39,751 bases of DNA from Plantago elongata. Lineage: Eukaryota; Streptophyta; Magnoliopsida; Lamiales; Plantaginaceae. How positions within the stretch are numbered: position 1 is the first letter of the stretch; each line of letters begins with the position of its first letter. The position numbers were made by a program, and so were the translations under genes. Location of the stretch: NCBI GenBank assembly GCA_036897095.1, contig JAYMSP010000873.1:1-39751 (forward strand). The letters are read 5' to 3'. Shown here piece by piece: positions 21,651 through 33,937 of the stretch. Below the pieces are notes generated by a model. It was given only the letters and a program-made list of their open reading frames with translations, was not told the origin of the DNA and did no database searches.

Positions 21651-22138
21651 TATAAATTATTAGAAGTAATATTATAACAATATATAATACATGTAAAATT
21701 TAATTTATGACTTTATCGGTAGTTCGTTTAATTGTTAAGTTACTTTTTAATTTTTTAGGAGTAGTGGATAGGACAAAATTATATAATCATTTCTAAAAGG
21801 ACAATGAAATGAAAGTGGACAACTATATTAGAACATTTAAAATAATACAAATGGAGAACTTATAAAGGAAGAAGGAAGTATATATATTAGAGATAGACTC
21901 AAATACAAACTAATATTTTTAATTATATTTATAATATTTAAAATAATATTACTAATATTTTATGAGTAGACATTTTATATTATTTTTTATATAATATAAT
22001 CAATGTATTTTGTAAAATTATAATTTTTTATTATTAAAGAATTACAAGTTCTAGAAAATGTCTGACTTTCCATTAAAATATGTAAAATCACTTCTTTAAG
22101 TTCTTTAAGTTGCTCGAGGTCACCGGTTAGACCATTGC

Positions 22139-22310
22139 TCATAAAAACTCGCAAGTACAACCTTAATTTCAATCATGAATAATAGAAACAACATAAATTC
22201 TCGAGTTATAAAAACTAACAAATACAACTTAATTCCACCACATAAAAAGCCACAAACACAACATAAATTTATCAGTTATAAAAACTCACGGACACAACAT
22301 TGATATTCCA
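22139..22310. repeat. Short irregular tandem repeats (ATAAAAACTC-ACAAACACAAC)
   Basis: Four variants of a phrase like ATAAAAACTCACAAACACAA occur near 22141, 22206, 22242 and 22277, at 35-65 bp spacing. No gene is present. Confidence 0.55.
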
Positions 22311-22439
22311 AGCTGTTCGTTGATGGACAAACTCACAGACACCAAATAATCTATCAGAAAAGTTTGAATTAGAGCGCACAAGATATTTTACCTACAACCA
22401 CTAACATAAAATTCCTTAAGTTATAAAACACATATATGG

Positions 22440-22491
22440 CTCACACTAGTTTAATTTGATCTTTCCTCACACTAGTTTAATTTGATCTTTC
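22440..22491. repeat. Exact 26-bp tandem duplication
   Basis: The 26-bp unit starting CTCACACTAGTTTAATTTGA at 22440 is repeated without change at 22466. Perfect identity suggests a recent event. Confidence 0.95.
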
Positions 22492-22659
22492 CTTGTAAAG
22501 AAAAATCAAGCATTTTACTTGACTTTCTCTAATACTCCTACAAAAACCTATAAAAATTTGACTATATTCCAAACGAAATTAAAAAAAATTGCAGTTCAAT
22601 TGAAATTTAACTGTTCACCTTTCAAAACTTAATTAAAATTTGGTGAGTTTTAATAATTA

Positions 22660-23171
22660 GCCAAACAACTTTTTTTTTTTTAATAATGTAAGGATAAAAG
22701 TTATCCTTAGGCTAGCTATATTAGAGGTTAAAAGTGCCCGCCGAGTAGACAAAATATGGTCCAAGAGCCCATCCTTGCCGTTACAATTATTGTTGAACTT
22801 AGCTAGTGCATTTGCTAATTCATTCCCACTTCTTGGGATCCAACAAAACTCGATGATCAAAGAATTTCATAGGCATTCCTTGCATTCAACTATCAATGAA
22901 TTTAATACTTATGACAACATGTCCTGATCGGTGAGTGCATTACAGGCGGGGAGACAATCCGTTTAAACAATGATGTTAGGCGATCTCTTCTCCCATGCCA
23001 ACTTTTAACCATGAATGATTGCCGTAATTATACTTCTTCTAGTGTAGGGCAATTGAGTTGTTTACTAAAGCTCCAAATCCATTGGCCAGAATCATTACGC
23101 AAAACACCCCCAATGGCACCTTAATTTTTCCAGTTCCTACAGTTATCGTTGACATTCAGTTTCACCCAGTC
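22660..23171 (-). pseudogene. Decayed RNase H-like domain of a retroelement
   Basis: Reading leftwards from 23171, broken frames give DWVKLNVND, then GAIGGVLRNDSGQWIWSF, and further on FCWIPRSGNELANALAKFN (22800-22850). This matches the layout of the RNase H-like domain found at the end of plant non-LTR retrotransposon polyproteins and related cellular genes (W-K-N-D start, GG-LR-G-W core, W-PR-N-AD-LAK end). Several stops and frame changes separate the pieces, so it is non-functional. No reverse transcriptase is recognisable nearby. Confidence 0.7.
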
Positions 23172-23682
23172 ATTTATCGGTCTCCCATCTATTATATAGC
23201 CTTATTTAAATTTTAACAATGACATTTTACACTTCATATAAAATGTCAATGTTAATTATAGTTTTACCCATATGACACCTGATTACTTCATTATAAAATG
23301 TCATAAAGAACTAAACTTTTGATACTGGAGTTGTTGTAACTACTATGATAAGTTTGTGCAATCGGGCTTGTTGCATGTTGCATTATCTTGCATAGGTGTA
23401 CTAGTTTATTGATATCCAAGGGTGCTCCAGACTAACCTCTACATGCAGCATGAGAAAAACCATATGAAACGGGCTGGAAAACACCTACGGACAACAGACT
23501 AACACTAATAAAGTAATATTAAAAGTATTGATCGATTAGAACTTTTCAATATTTATATTTAAAATTATTATTAAATTATAATTCTTTATTATATCTAACT
23601 AAACATACTTGTTTATATATATGAGATTGATAAATAAAAAGAGGTAGAGAAAATAGTTCTTTCAATAATACTTCAGTTTTTT

Positions 23683-23723
<41 letters not shown>

Positions 23724-24894
23724 TATTATTATTATTATTATTGTTCAGACATTATAGAAATATCAAGTTGTATTGAATCTTGAAAAGGAATAGAGAATTC
23801 CAATATCACAAACGTAAGTTTACAGTTTGATGTTCTCTGTTTATATAGCAAGAGAATAGTAACTGTCTAATTAAAATAGAAAACGGTAACTTTTATAAAC
23901 GAAAATAACAACAATTTGAATTAAACACGCCTTTCTCCTTTGATCTTCTTTTCTTCTCCTTTCTGCTTCTCTTAAAACCGTCCTAAAATGAATGAAAAAT
24001 TACTTTTACAAATAAATGATAAATTCACAATGAAAACAAAAAGTACATGATGAATGGTAAATCTCATTAAACATAAAAATATAATATTTATAGTGTGACA
24101 CACATATATATTTTATAGAATATATATTATTTACTATGAGACGGATGAAATAATAAACTATATATAATCTACCAGTCCCTTAAAGCTTTATATTTATTCA
24201 CAACATGTAATTTGATAAATGGTATTCTAGTTCATATTTGCAAATTATTTAGCACGTTGTAGAATAACCCGTTTCGTTAACATCACTGTCCTTAATATTA
24301 ATTTCTCACCATTATACTACGTGATCGAGCTTACTAAAAAGTCTGACTTGGCTTTCATGGTCGAGTTTTGACTTACGATTATAGGCCAGTATGCTTTTTT
24401 AATCAATATTAATTTCTCACTATTAGACAATCAGTGTCCAAGTTCAACTTCCTCATATCTAACTTATAGGATACAAGAGGAAGTAACAGGTGAAGTAATA
24501 ATATCACTTATAATACTAGTATATCATCAAATGTCAGACTTCAGCTCAACTAATTCAGGTAAAATTCAACCTTTTATATGTACAAGCTTCAATCACATCC
24601 AACATAATAATAATAATAATTACAAGATAATAATAATACAAGAGTTAAATATAAATTTTTACAAACTAGCCATGTATGATACAAATTGATCACTTGACAA
24701 CAAGGTCACCCTACAAGCCAATAAATTACAAACCACATTTCCAACATCTAGAATATTCAAGTTTAATAACATTTTTCTTTCATAGGTATGTACATATATA
24801 CCTGCAAACATGCATTTTTTCAACAGTATTCGATCTGCACTGCTTCAATACCCGCCTAGACCGTGTAGGTAGGTACCCAAACCCGTCCAATACC
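23172..24894. other. AT-rich spacer between the RNase H relic and the protease gene
   Basis: No gene is supported. The region contains the AAT/ATT microsatellite at 23684-23742, a short AAT run near 24607, and probably the protease 3' UTR at its right end. Confidence 0.5.
23684..23742. repeat. Compound microsatellite (TAA)n(TTA)n, self-complementary
   Basis: About 13 TAA units run directly into about 7 TTA units. The two halves are reverse complements, so the locus can fold as a hairpin. Confidence 0.9.
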
Positions 24895-27800
24895 CTATGC
24901 TATAGGGTAGGATGATTCCATGGCAATACCACAAAGGCCCTCCTTCATAGTCACATCCCTTTTCATCCTTATGTATCCATTTTCGCCCCATTTCGATCCC
25001 CACGAATTCTTTACCAGCCAATACTTAGTACCATCACTAGTCGTACCGAAACCAACAGCTGTTACACCATGATCGAGATTTGTACCACAAGCTCCAGTAA
25101 ATACACCACCTGAATAAAACTGGAAGTCAAAACTACTGGCATCAATAGCAACCGAAACCGGTTGGTGGGCGACTGCTTGCAGGAGTGCTTTCTCATCGTT
25201 TGAGGGTACATCCTCATACCCGGTTATTTTGGCGGCTTTGATTGCCGCCTTCTTTGTGTTGCACGAGTCATCGGAACCTGAGTAAGGATAACTAGATTCG
25301 GTTGTGAGGCCTTTGTTTTGCATGATGAATTCGAAAGCGTTGTCCATGAGGCCTCCGCTACACCCTTGGTCTATGCTTTTAACGTCACAATCGACTAGCT
25401 CTTGCTCCGAGAGGGAGAGTAACGTACCGGTCTTCAACTTGTTGGCCCCTTCCATAGCTGCTACGGCCGAGAACGCCCAACAACAACCTACAATAAAATA
25501 ATTCAATCTCTTTCTCCTTTTTTTCCTTTTCATGTGCAAAATAAGATACTCACCCAAAATTTTGTGATATTAAATTGTAGCATGCATACCGATCTTAAAT
25601 GAACATAGACCATTATAAAAACAAATAATTACATTATACCAGAAATATAATGATCACAATTTCATAACATAATTTGTCTAATATGATTTATAATTCCTGT
25701 AAAACTGAAATTATAAAAATTAATAATATGAGAAGTTATTTTTCAATCTATTGAACTTATAAGTTCAATATCATTGATTGTTTGACCATAATATGTATGT
25801 TAATTACGTGAAAATCAATATACTACTTGAAAGCTTTTTTCTATATTCTTTTTGAGTGTGTACTTGAAAGTTTAAACTAAGCTAATTTTGGATGTCTTTG
25901 TGACAAAATATGTGGTTAATCTTTTTTAGAATTCAAGTTTGACTCGTTCGATTAGGTGTTCGAGTCGAGTTCAATTTTAATTTGTGGCTCCTTTTATTAT
26001 CGAGCCCAGTAGCCTCGGCTTGTTATACTCGATGCATTTGTTTAAACCCGTTCAAGTACACACACGTAAATGATTTTTATAGTAACAAGCTTGAGCCAGT
26101 TAATGCTCAAACCAAATGAGTTGAGCTCGAACCTACTTATCGTGACTCGATCTCGAACAATGAGCTCATTCATTAGCAAGCTAAACCAAGCCAAGCTCGG
26201 GCTCATTACAGCTCGAGTCGATTTTGAGTACTAATGAACTACTCGTAACACTACCTACGAATAATATTTAACAAATTTCATATGTAGTATATCGTCCTCT
26301 TACTTCCCTAAGATTAATTACTCACAGTGGGTGTGGCCCCATCAGGACTCTTTTGCACTGACTACCTCTATGTCGAGAATCTCGAAAAATTGTTCAATGA
26401 GTCGTGGTCGCTGAAATTATTATTATATAATTGTTGTCGTAAGAATAAAAAATTAAAGCTAGTATAATTTTGTACTATAAAATTACTTGAATCTTTTGGT
26501 TTAAGTTTTAAGTGTGAACAAATTGTAAAACTCTGTGGTAAAAATATAAGGAATAATTTCAAAAACCTCCCTGAAAATACTGTGTTTTTTAAAAAACTTC
26601 AATTTTTTTACTACTTTGAAATTTCCTTTCTCAGACCTCCCTGAATTCGTCTTTGTCTTTTTTGGCCGTTAATAGTCAATTGACGGAGAAAATTCAGCGT
26701 ATTCAACCGTTAGTCAACCCTAAAAAATCAACATTTTTAAATTAATTTTTTTCAAATATTGCAAAAATTATTTTTCTAAATTAAAAAAATAAAAATCGAT
26801 TATTACAACTTAGTCCATACAATTTCCTAAATACTCCCATACTACTTTTTTAAAAGTAAAATACTCCCTAAACTTTAATAAACCACAAAATACTCTGACC
26901 ATCTTCCACCACTTCCAACCACCATTTTTACCACCCCCAACCACCATTTTCACCACCTCCGACCACCGTTTCCAACACTTTATTATATTCATTCCTTCTT
27001 CATTTTCTCCGAATAGACCCAACGAAGCTCGACCTTCATTTTCTCCTTCCGATACCTATTTTAAAGCTCCGATCGGAGCTGTATTTGGTGGTTTAGTGTG
27101 GTGGTGGAAACTGGTGGTTTGGTGTGGAAGATGGTGGTGGAGAAAGGTAAAAGTATTTGTGTAGTAATTTTGTAAGAATTATAAATTCATGGGCTAATTT
27201 GCAACAACTTATTTATTTTATTTTTTAATTTCAAAAATTATTTTTTTAAAAAATGATTTTCGAAATTTTTAGAAATTATTTTCTTTTTTACTAAAAATTA
27301 AAAAATTGACTTTTGAAGAGTTGACTAACGTTGTATTCGTTTACTTTGTTGACTAACGACAGAGAGTTTTTAGAAAAAGATGGATGTATTTGATATTTCA
27401 TTTATTTTCGAGGAGGTTTTTCTAATTTTTCAATAATATAAAGGTGAGTGGTATTTATTTGTAGGGGGCGAAAACACAAGATAGCCTGTATATTTTTATA
27501 AATTTTTTATTATTATTGATATTTAAAAAAACCAGAAAAAGATGACATGTGCAGCCACTGCCATAAATAATATGCTGGTGGGCCTAACCCAGGCCCATTA
27601 GTGGCCAACAATCATGGATCCAATGACTGATCCATGGACAGGTACTCCCAATTGACCCCTTCCAGTGGGATAGCCAATTGTCCAAAATTATTGGTTGCAA
27701 AATGAAAAGAGAGAAACAAATAATCATAATGTTGCTTACCACATTCGCCTTGATCCTTAACAGGGGTAACTGCACCATCCTTCCTCCAGTCCTTGGTCAC

Positions 27801-28178
27801 TGGCACAACACTTACATTACCATACCTAAATTCATTATTTTTCGACAAAGATTTCACAGACCTTCTCTTATAACCATTTCGTGAAGCTCGAATCTCTTCA
27901 CTAGTCATGTCTGCAAATGCATTAACACCTAGCTTGAACCCTTTGTTCAAAACAGCATTAGAAGCCTCAATTCGTTTCACATTTTCTTTAAATATTACAA
28001 ATCGTTTATTCTTTTCTTCCATATTTTCATAAACGCGCCCATGATAAGCCATCCACGTTTCGTGCCTTTCTAGCATGGATGGCTCAAAGAGCAGACGAGA
28101 TGAAGCACTAGAGTTCAAGATTTTGAAGAAGAAAAGAAAAGCTAAGTAGAAACATTTAGAGCAATTTAGAAGGGCCAT
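24895..28178 (-). CDS. Papain-like cysteine protease, SAG12/SAG39 type
   Basis: Two exons, 28178-27740 and 25487-24895, join in phase 1 (donor GTAAGC, acceptor TTTATTGTAG) across a 2,252-bp intron and restore [17 protein letters not shown]. The product is 343 residues, the usual length. Residues 1-26 form a hydrophobic signal peptide ([17 protein letters not shown]). The I29 inhibitory prodomain follows with the ERFNIN pattern ([20 protein letters not shown]) and [12 protein letters not shown]. The mature enzyme starts near [18 protein letters not shown], which carries the oxyanion-hole Gln. The catalytic residues are Cys149, His286 ([12 protein letters not shown]) and Asn307 ([15 protein letters not shown]). 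The GCSGG motif is present and there is no granulin or KDEL tail. Such proteases are secreted or vacuolar and act in senescence and nutrient recycling. All key residues are intact, so a functional enzyme is expected. The intron has taken up two mobile elements. The exact orthologue is not resolved. Confidence 0.94.
25928..26252. mobile_element. TCGAG-rich TIR element, copy 3, in the protease intron
   Basis: It has the same internal landmarks as the copies at 3890 and 16791 (TTATTATCGAGCCCAGTAG, ATTACAGCTCGAGTCGA) in the same orientation. The right end, reverse-complemented, reads AGTGTTACGAGTAG, matching the AGTGTTGTTA-type terminus. The left border is blurred and the start given is approximate. 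Confidence 0.55.
26552..27434. mobile_element. Mutator-like MITE, about 883 bp, in the protease intron
   Basis: The left end AATAATTTCAAAAACCTCCC and the right end, reverse-complemented ATTGAAAAATTAGAAAAACC, share a long degenerate inverted terminus. The inverted similarity extends inwards: GGGTTGACTAACGGTTGAAT (reverse complement of the left arm) against GAGTTGACTAACGTTGTATT on the right. Flanks AATATAAGG (26543-26551) and AATATAAAG (27435-27443) form a 9-bp target duplication with one mismatch, as for Mutator-like elements. The centre has CCACC/GGTGG-rich tracts and no transposase. Confidence 0.6.
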
Positions 28179-28227
28179 TGTTATCAGCTAGTTTATGGTG
28201 TGCTTAATTTGATATGTTTTTTAAGGT

Positions 28228-28238
28228 TATTTATAAGC
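28228..28238 (-). promoter_or_regulatory. Candidate TATA box of the cysteine protease gene
   Basis: CTTATAAATAA on the minus strand lies about 50-60 bp upstream of the start codon at 28178, implying a very short leader. Confidence 0.6.
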
Positions 28239-28239
28239 A

Positions 28240-31200
28240 AGAATTACAAGGTAGAATCTGGTGTATATTCTGTTATCTTCTTCTCTAGTGATGGATCAAT
28301 AGAGTGCGACATGATCATTCAACGTGCCTTGCCAGTTCTTCCGATTTAGACAAGTCTAAATAAGTTTAATTAAATGTTAAATCATGCACTAATTCTGTTT
28401 GCCATGATAGACAACAATATTGCTTACTTAGCTTGACAACAATATCGAAGTTTGGTTCTTTTTGTTTTACATATTAATTTTTATTCTTAAAATTCTGAAG
28501 TATATATCCACCGTGGAATCCTCAAAGTTAGCCTTGTGAATGGGAAATGTTAACAGTATTCAATCTTGAGTTAGCATTGACTGTTGTACTTTTAACTTTC
28601 TACTTTTCAATGTTTTGACTTCAAATTAATCTTAATCATTCAAGGTTTACATAGTTGATCGTAATAATTTTGATGGACAAAGTTAAAAGAGTTTGGAGCG
28701 GATAATTATCTAGGAAGAAGTCTTGAATAGAGTTGTAGCTCAGCTCACTGTGGGCTGAACACTTGGCTAGGAGACTGTACATGTCCGTACACGTTAAACC
28801 ATCTTTAATTGTGACGAGCCACGACATGATGATATGTCATCGTGTATTTTTTTAGTAACGCGTCGTCGCCAAATTATAATTTTTTTTATTTTTTTATTTT
28901 TTTATTTACATATTAATCATATTAATAAGAGCGTTTAGATGTTGAGATGAATAAAATTGAAATCCTTTAAGTCATTTCATAATTTATTAAGGTTTAATTT
29001 TTTTTTATTTTACTAAAATCGTATTTAATATATTATAATAGTGTTTAGAAGTCGAAATTAATAAAATTGTATTTTTACAGGTTGTTTTACAATTTTAAGT
29101 TTAATTAAGAGTGAAAATTAATTCGAGATGGAATGATTCTAAAATAGTCAAGAGTGGTCTATATTTGTAAATTTGGAAGAGACGAATCCGTTGGTAATTT
29201 TTATTTATTTTTTATACTTTCATTTTTCGAGTTATTCGCGTTTAAAATTGAATAAAATATAAAAATAAAATAAAATAAAATAATCCGGACGCGGCACTTG
29301 GTAACAACTGCTGCCAAGACACACGGCACGGTATGGCACGGTGCGGCACGGACAACGTACCTGATAGCACGTCGTTACATGCATGTTGGAGCAACAACAA
29401 CGCTTTGTTACTCATGCCGTGCCATGATGACGGTTTCATTGGAGCTGATATTAACTCTAAATATATGGATCATGCAACAAGACTTATATGAACCCTTTTA
29501 CCCATGTTCAATATACAGAACAGAAGGGACCGTCCATTCAATTAGTTTAGACAAGTATGAAGCTTAGAAGCAAACACGTACTTTTGAGTTTTAGATATTT
29601 TAGCTATATTTTGTTGTTACTATTGAGCCCATCTGGAGCCAATGTGTTAACAGAACATTTTCGTAAGTAACTCGTGAGCGACTTGACTTTCTAACACCTC
29701 TAGTCCTAATCATGATTGATGAGACATGCACAGTCCTTTTTACAGGTGCAAGAGGGTACAAAACTTCCACTACAATATAGTATACTGTTAGACGAAACGA
29801 ATTACTAGTTGGTAAGCTCATAATTAAATTGTGCACCGGTATTTAACCCTTAGAATGTACACTGAGTAAACTTCACGGGCTCATGTAATAGTCTGGAAAT
29901 CATGAAAGTCAAGTTAAACGCGATAAATTCAACTCATAATGCATAAATAACATAAATTTGTTCTTCATGAAGTTTGAACTTGTAACCAAAAGTATACTCT
30001 CCTCCCTTTTAACCAAGTGAGTCACATTAGTTGCACACCTTATTATTAAAAACACAAACTGTTAAATTAGCCATTTGACATGTGCGGTCATACTATTAAA
30101 CATACTCATTATATTTGAACAACTTTGAAATCAAATGGGATAGATTTGATATGCTACCTGAATATGTTGTCCAAACACACAATAGGTGGGTTATGTACAA
30201 CTGAAAACATGGAGTTCATACTTGAAAACATCTAGAAGGTAATTAACACTAACCCATGTCACATCAGGCGAGTATCAACAGAGAGCAAGAATCAATTGGA
30301 TTCCAGTGCTAGTCAGCAACAAAAATTAATGTAGCTTCTTCGATCAGCAAAATTGGACTGAAAAGAAATCGCAATAATATCCGTGTAAGAAAAGTACTCT
30401 TACTACTACCAGACAACCAATGGAGATTACAAGATTAACGGAATCTTTGAATTAGGACAAACTAACCATGCATAATCTTCTGTTTCCATTGGCTGTTAAG
30501 GTTCGAATCTTACAAAACTTGGTGCCTGTCAACTCCTTGGGGACTTTGTGGCTTCAGAGTAGAGATTACTTGCTAGCGTAAGGGATTATATCTCATGTGA
30601 CCATTTTATTGGTGGTGTCGAAAACATATAACTATTATATTTATTGTTTGGAACGTTTTAAATTTTTATTAATAACATCGATAATAACACATAAAAGAGC
30701 ATGCCCACATAAAAGAGTTATAAAATATTGTTTCTAGGTAATACACCATAAATCCTATTTTAGAGTTAATGAAGTAGTAATTCAACTCAAGTTTAAAGTT
30801 TTGTATTTAATCTTGAATTGTAATTTTGATAGGATTTAATAGTAAATTTGAATTATAGTTTTAGAGTTGAAGAATAGTAACCTTTTTTAGTAGCATATTG
30901 TAGATGGAAAATAAATACTAAAATTTGGTAATGTTCAGCTCGAAATTGATAGCCATAAACATGAACGGTACAAGTGGTGGATCCAAAGTGTTTAATATTT
31001 TACATTGATTTTAATATATGATCAGTGTAGAAAACTACACATCGTATATGACAATTATATAATTATATTTATTATGAATAAAATTTAGTATCATCAAGTT
31101 TAAGTTGATCTCATTCATATATGTTCTTTAAGCTCATAAATCAGAATGATCAATCTCATACTGGAACATTTATTGAGAGATTAAAATTGATTGACGAATA

Positions 31201-31600
31201 TTACATAATAAAAAACATAGAGTTTTATATTAATAAAATATCAGTACTATACACAGACAACAAAATTACATAAAATCTTCACTAATTAGTTAAAAATCAT
31301 GCTTATAACATCCGTCAGTTTCTTAAATACCTTCTAGGCTTTGAGCTATATAAGATACGTAAATATTTTGCTCCTTAAAATGCATTTTTATGTATTCTAA
31401 TTTATCGATGTACATAACGAGTATTTGAAAATTCCGTCACAGGGACTCAAGTCCATTACCTCATGCTTATTGCTCTAAGTTTAATTTACTTACCATTCGA
31501 CCTGATTCTTGTTGAAATGTTGTTTTTAATTTTCTCCATTAAATTATTAAGGAAAAAAAGAACAATGTGAAAAAGGAGAAACCCGCTAGAAAATAAATAG
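28240..31600. other. Gene-poor AT-rich spacer
   Basis: No convincing gene is visible in 3.3 kb. A short GC-rich patch at 29287-29360 contains repeated GGCACGG (CACGGCACGGTATGGCACGG and on), standing out from the AT-rich surround. A weak SINE-like phrase (GGACTCAAGTCC with CTCATGC) lies near 31440-31470. Other open frames here are short and lack splice or family support. Confidence 0.45.
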
Positions 31601-31626
31601 CAGGCCTTGCTTATCAAGTAAGACCG

Positions 31627-31632
31627 TGGGCC
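31627..31632 (+). promoter_or_regulatory. Site II-like motif upstream of the zinc-binding protein gene
   Basis: TGGGCC, the plant site II core bound by TCP factors and common in housekeeping promoters, lies about 150 bp before the inferred 5'-UTR donor at 31779. The assignment rests on motif and position only. Confidence 0.3.
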
Positions 31633-33155
31633 TTGTAATGAGGCCTCATAGTCTGGTCCGAAAACATAGGTGTATTTCAATTTTCCTGATGGTGATTTGA
31701 AGGAAGATCGATTAACCAGGGTACTGAACAAACGAGAAGACATCATTCGAAAACCCTTTGAGCTGAAAAAAAACCTTGGTACGCAATTTCATCTTCTTAC
31801 TGTGTTTTTTGGCCTTTCATTCCGTATATTCTCATATACTGTAATTAGTAATAGTAGTTGTGCTTCATGTCATTCAAGTTTATTTTATGGTTTCTTAGAG
31901 AATTTGAAATTGTTGTGGAATGTTAAATTGCTATCCTTTATCTGTGCATTCTCTATCAGTTATGAATTTACTGTATTTGATCTTTGTATCAATCTCCTTT
32001 CTGGACTAGATTTTTGCTTCATTTTTCGTTTTTTTGTCCCATTCATTCATCTTGTAGTTTGTTGTGAAGCTTATAGCATCTGTTAAACTGAAGTGAATTT
32101 TAGTTATACTGAAACATGATTTTACTTTAATCTCTCAATGGGATGCTGATTTGTGTGGTATACTATTCCTAGCTCGCTAGTATGACTAGTCTATGGACAA
32201 CGAAGCGCACCACCCTTTAGCTGTTTCAAAAAAAAAAGTATGACTAGTCTATGTAATCATTCGCTCTTACAAGCTATCCTTTGGGTGTATTCTCGGAACG
32301 AATATGAAGATGTAATGAGAGGGGTTAAACCCAGCTGAGGTGCAGTAATAGATGCGGGCATACCTCTGGTTAGGCTTAAGATATAGCTGTGGACATTGTA
32401 ATCTACTTTTTGTGTAGTTCATGTTTGCTTTGTGGAGTCTTATGAATTTAAACATTCTTTTGTATCAAGTAGATCTCTATGCTTATTTTTTTTAAATTGA
32501 ATTTGGATGTAATATATCACCCCTGATCATGGCCACAACACATCGGCTACCACACCTTTGATTTGGCTCGACTGTCCCAAACGGTTGACGGTTCACCCAG
32601 GATGGCCTTGGTGGCCGTATCATTGGTAGGGAAAGTAGTAGTTGGTGATTGAAGGAGGCTGTCTGGATGGTGGATTTATGGCTTGAAATGATTTGGGAGA
32701 GGATGCAGTGGCTAAGAAGATGTGAGATAGGAGAGTAAAGAGTTTCAATTGATGATGAAAGATAAGGCGGTGATAAAACAGATTAGTGCTTTAAGTTTAG
32801 CGCGAATGTTCTGTGATGAAAAATATAGTAAAACACAATAATGAGTGTACACCCTCCGTCTGATGTTCATAACTTTTGCCAATTTTCGACCCGGATCGTC
32901 CCCCAAATTATGTGACTATGGTCTTGATCTTTGTTTAGCTGTTTTATTTTTTGAAAATGGTGTGATATATTTTTGGTTGAGTAAAGCTTTGTATTGAATC
33001 AGTACTTTGTCTCCATGAACTCTTTCCTTGTAAATCTTGAGTATAAATTCTTGTTTTCCTTCATTTGGCAAAAGCCAGCAAGAGGACGTTTCCTTGGGGC
33101 CTATATTGATTCTTCTGTTTCATAACTGCAGGTGGATTTAGAATCCAAGATCAAG

Positions 33156-33654
33156 ATGGCTACTGCAATGGAAGTGGCTCTGGATAGTGGTAATTCAGTA
33201 TCTGATGGCAACCCCCCAGTCATATATCGTTGCAAGAAATGCCGTAGAATTGTTGCTTCGCAGGATCTCGTAGTTCCACATACACAGGGTAAGGGGCAAA
33301 AGAGCTTCAAATGGAATAAGAGGAGTGGGAGTGAAGTAGATGATGAGCCAGCAGAGTGCTCCTCTATTTTTGTAGAGCCTATGAAATGGATGCAAGCAGG
33401 TTAATTAAAACTCAAAAGAACTCATCTTATACTTATGTTTCTTGCATAATTTTCATGGGACACTACTATTCTAACATATGGACCATTGTTTCTTGGCAGT
33501 GGAAGAAGGTTGTATAGGAGACAAGCTGCAATGTGGAGGCTGCAAAGCCCGATTGGGTTCGTTCAACTGGGCAGGGGTGCAGTGCAATTGTGGATCATGG
33601 ATTATTCCTGCATTTCGGCTGCACAAAAGCCGTATAGATGAATGCACCATATAA
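33156..33654 (+). CDS. YVH1/DUSP12-type zinc-binding protein, At4g18593-like (no phosphatase domain)
   Basis: Two coding exons, 33156-33399 and 33500-33654 (donor GTTAAT, acceptor CTTGGCAG, phase 1), give 132 residues. A leader exon ends at 31778 before donor GTACGC, and a 5'-UTR intron of about 1.35 kb ends at the acceptor AACTGCAG (33131). The frame upstream of the first ATG does not join in phase, so the start is the ATG at 33156. The protein matches the C-terminal zinc-binding region of DUSP12/YVH1 phosphatases: YRCKKCR (Cys26, Cys29), FVEPMKWM, LQCGGCKARLGSFNW (Cys93, Cys96) and VQCNCGSWIIPAFRLHKSRID (Cys110, Cys112). The phosphatase domain with its HCxxGxxRS loop is absent, as in the Arabidopsis protein annotated as an inactive dual-specificity phosphatase-like. 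YVH1 acts in 60S ribosome maturation; a similar role here is inference. Confidence 0.88.
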
Positions 33655-33659
33655 GTTAT

Positions 33660-33937
33660 AGTTCACTTTCTTGATGCATGATGAGATGTGTTGTCTCGGG
33701 TCGATCCCTGAATGAGTTTGCGCTCCTTCATGATGCATGTGTGAATCTATTTTGTTTGCGGCATTCATGTCATCATGTGTAATTTGAACACAGTCTACGT
33801 TAACTAATGTATGAATTTATCTGGAATAGGATTAATACATTTAATATTAAATAGTACTTCAATTTAAACCAAGATTAACAACAGAGTTTAAAAATAAAGT
33901 ACACTGGAATACATGTCATGAGCATGATATGCTATAT
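33660..33937. other. 3' flank of the zinc-binding protein gene
   Basis: Likely 3' UTR followed by AT-rich spacer; no other feature is seen. Confidence 0.4.

Noticed and set aside
24898..25501. Plus-strand frames opposite the protease exon
   Set aside because: They are antisense shadows of a clear papain-family exon with all catalytic residues.
27741..27780. Possible loss of the catalytic site in the protease, since the first exon ends before the active Cys
   Set aside because: Splicing to 25487 in phase 1 restores GECGCCWAF, and the oxyanion-hole Gln is in the DQG just before it. The enzyme looks intact.
31670..32086. 138-codon plus-strand frame before the zinc-binding protein gene
   Set aside because: It has no ATG start, runs across a good splice donor at 31779 into intron-like sequence, and does not join in frame with the next exon. 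It is better read as the leader exon plus intron.
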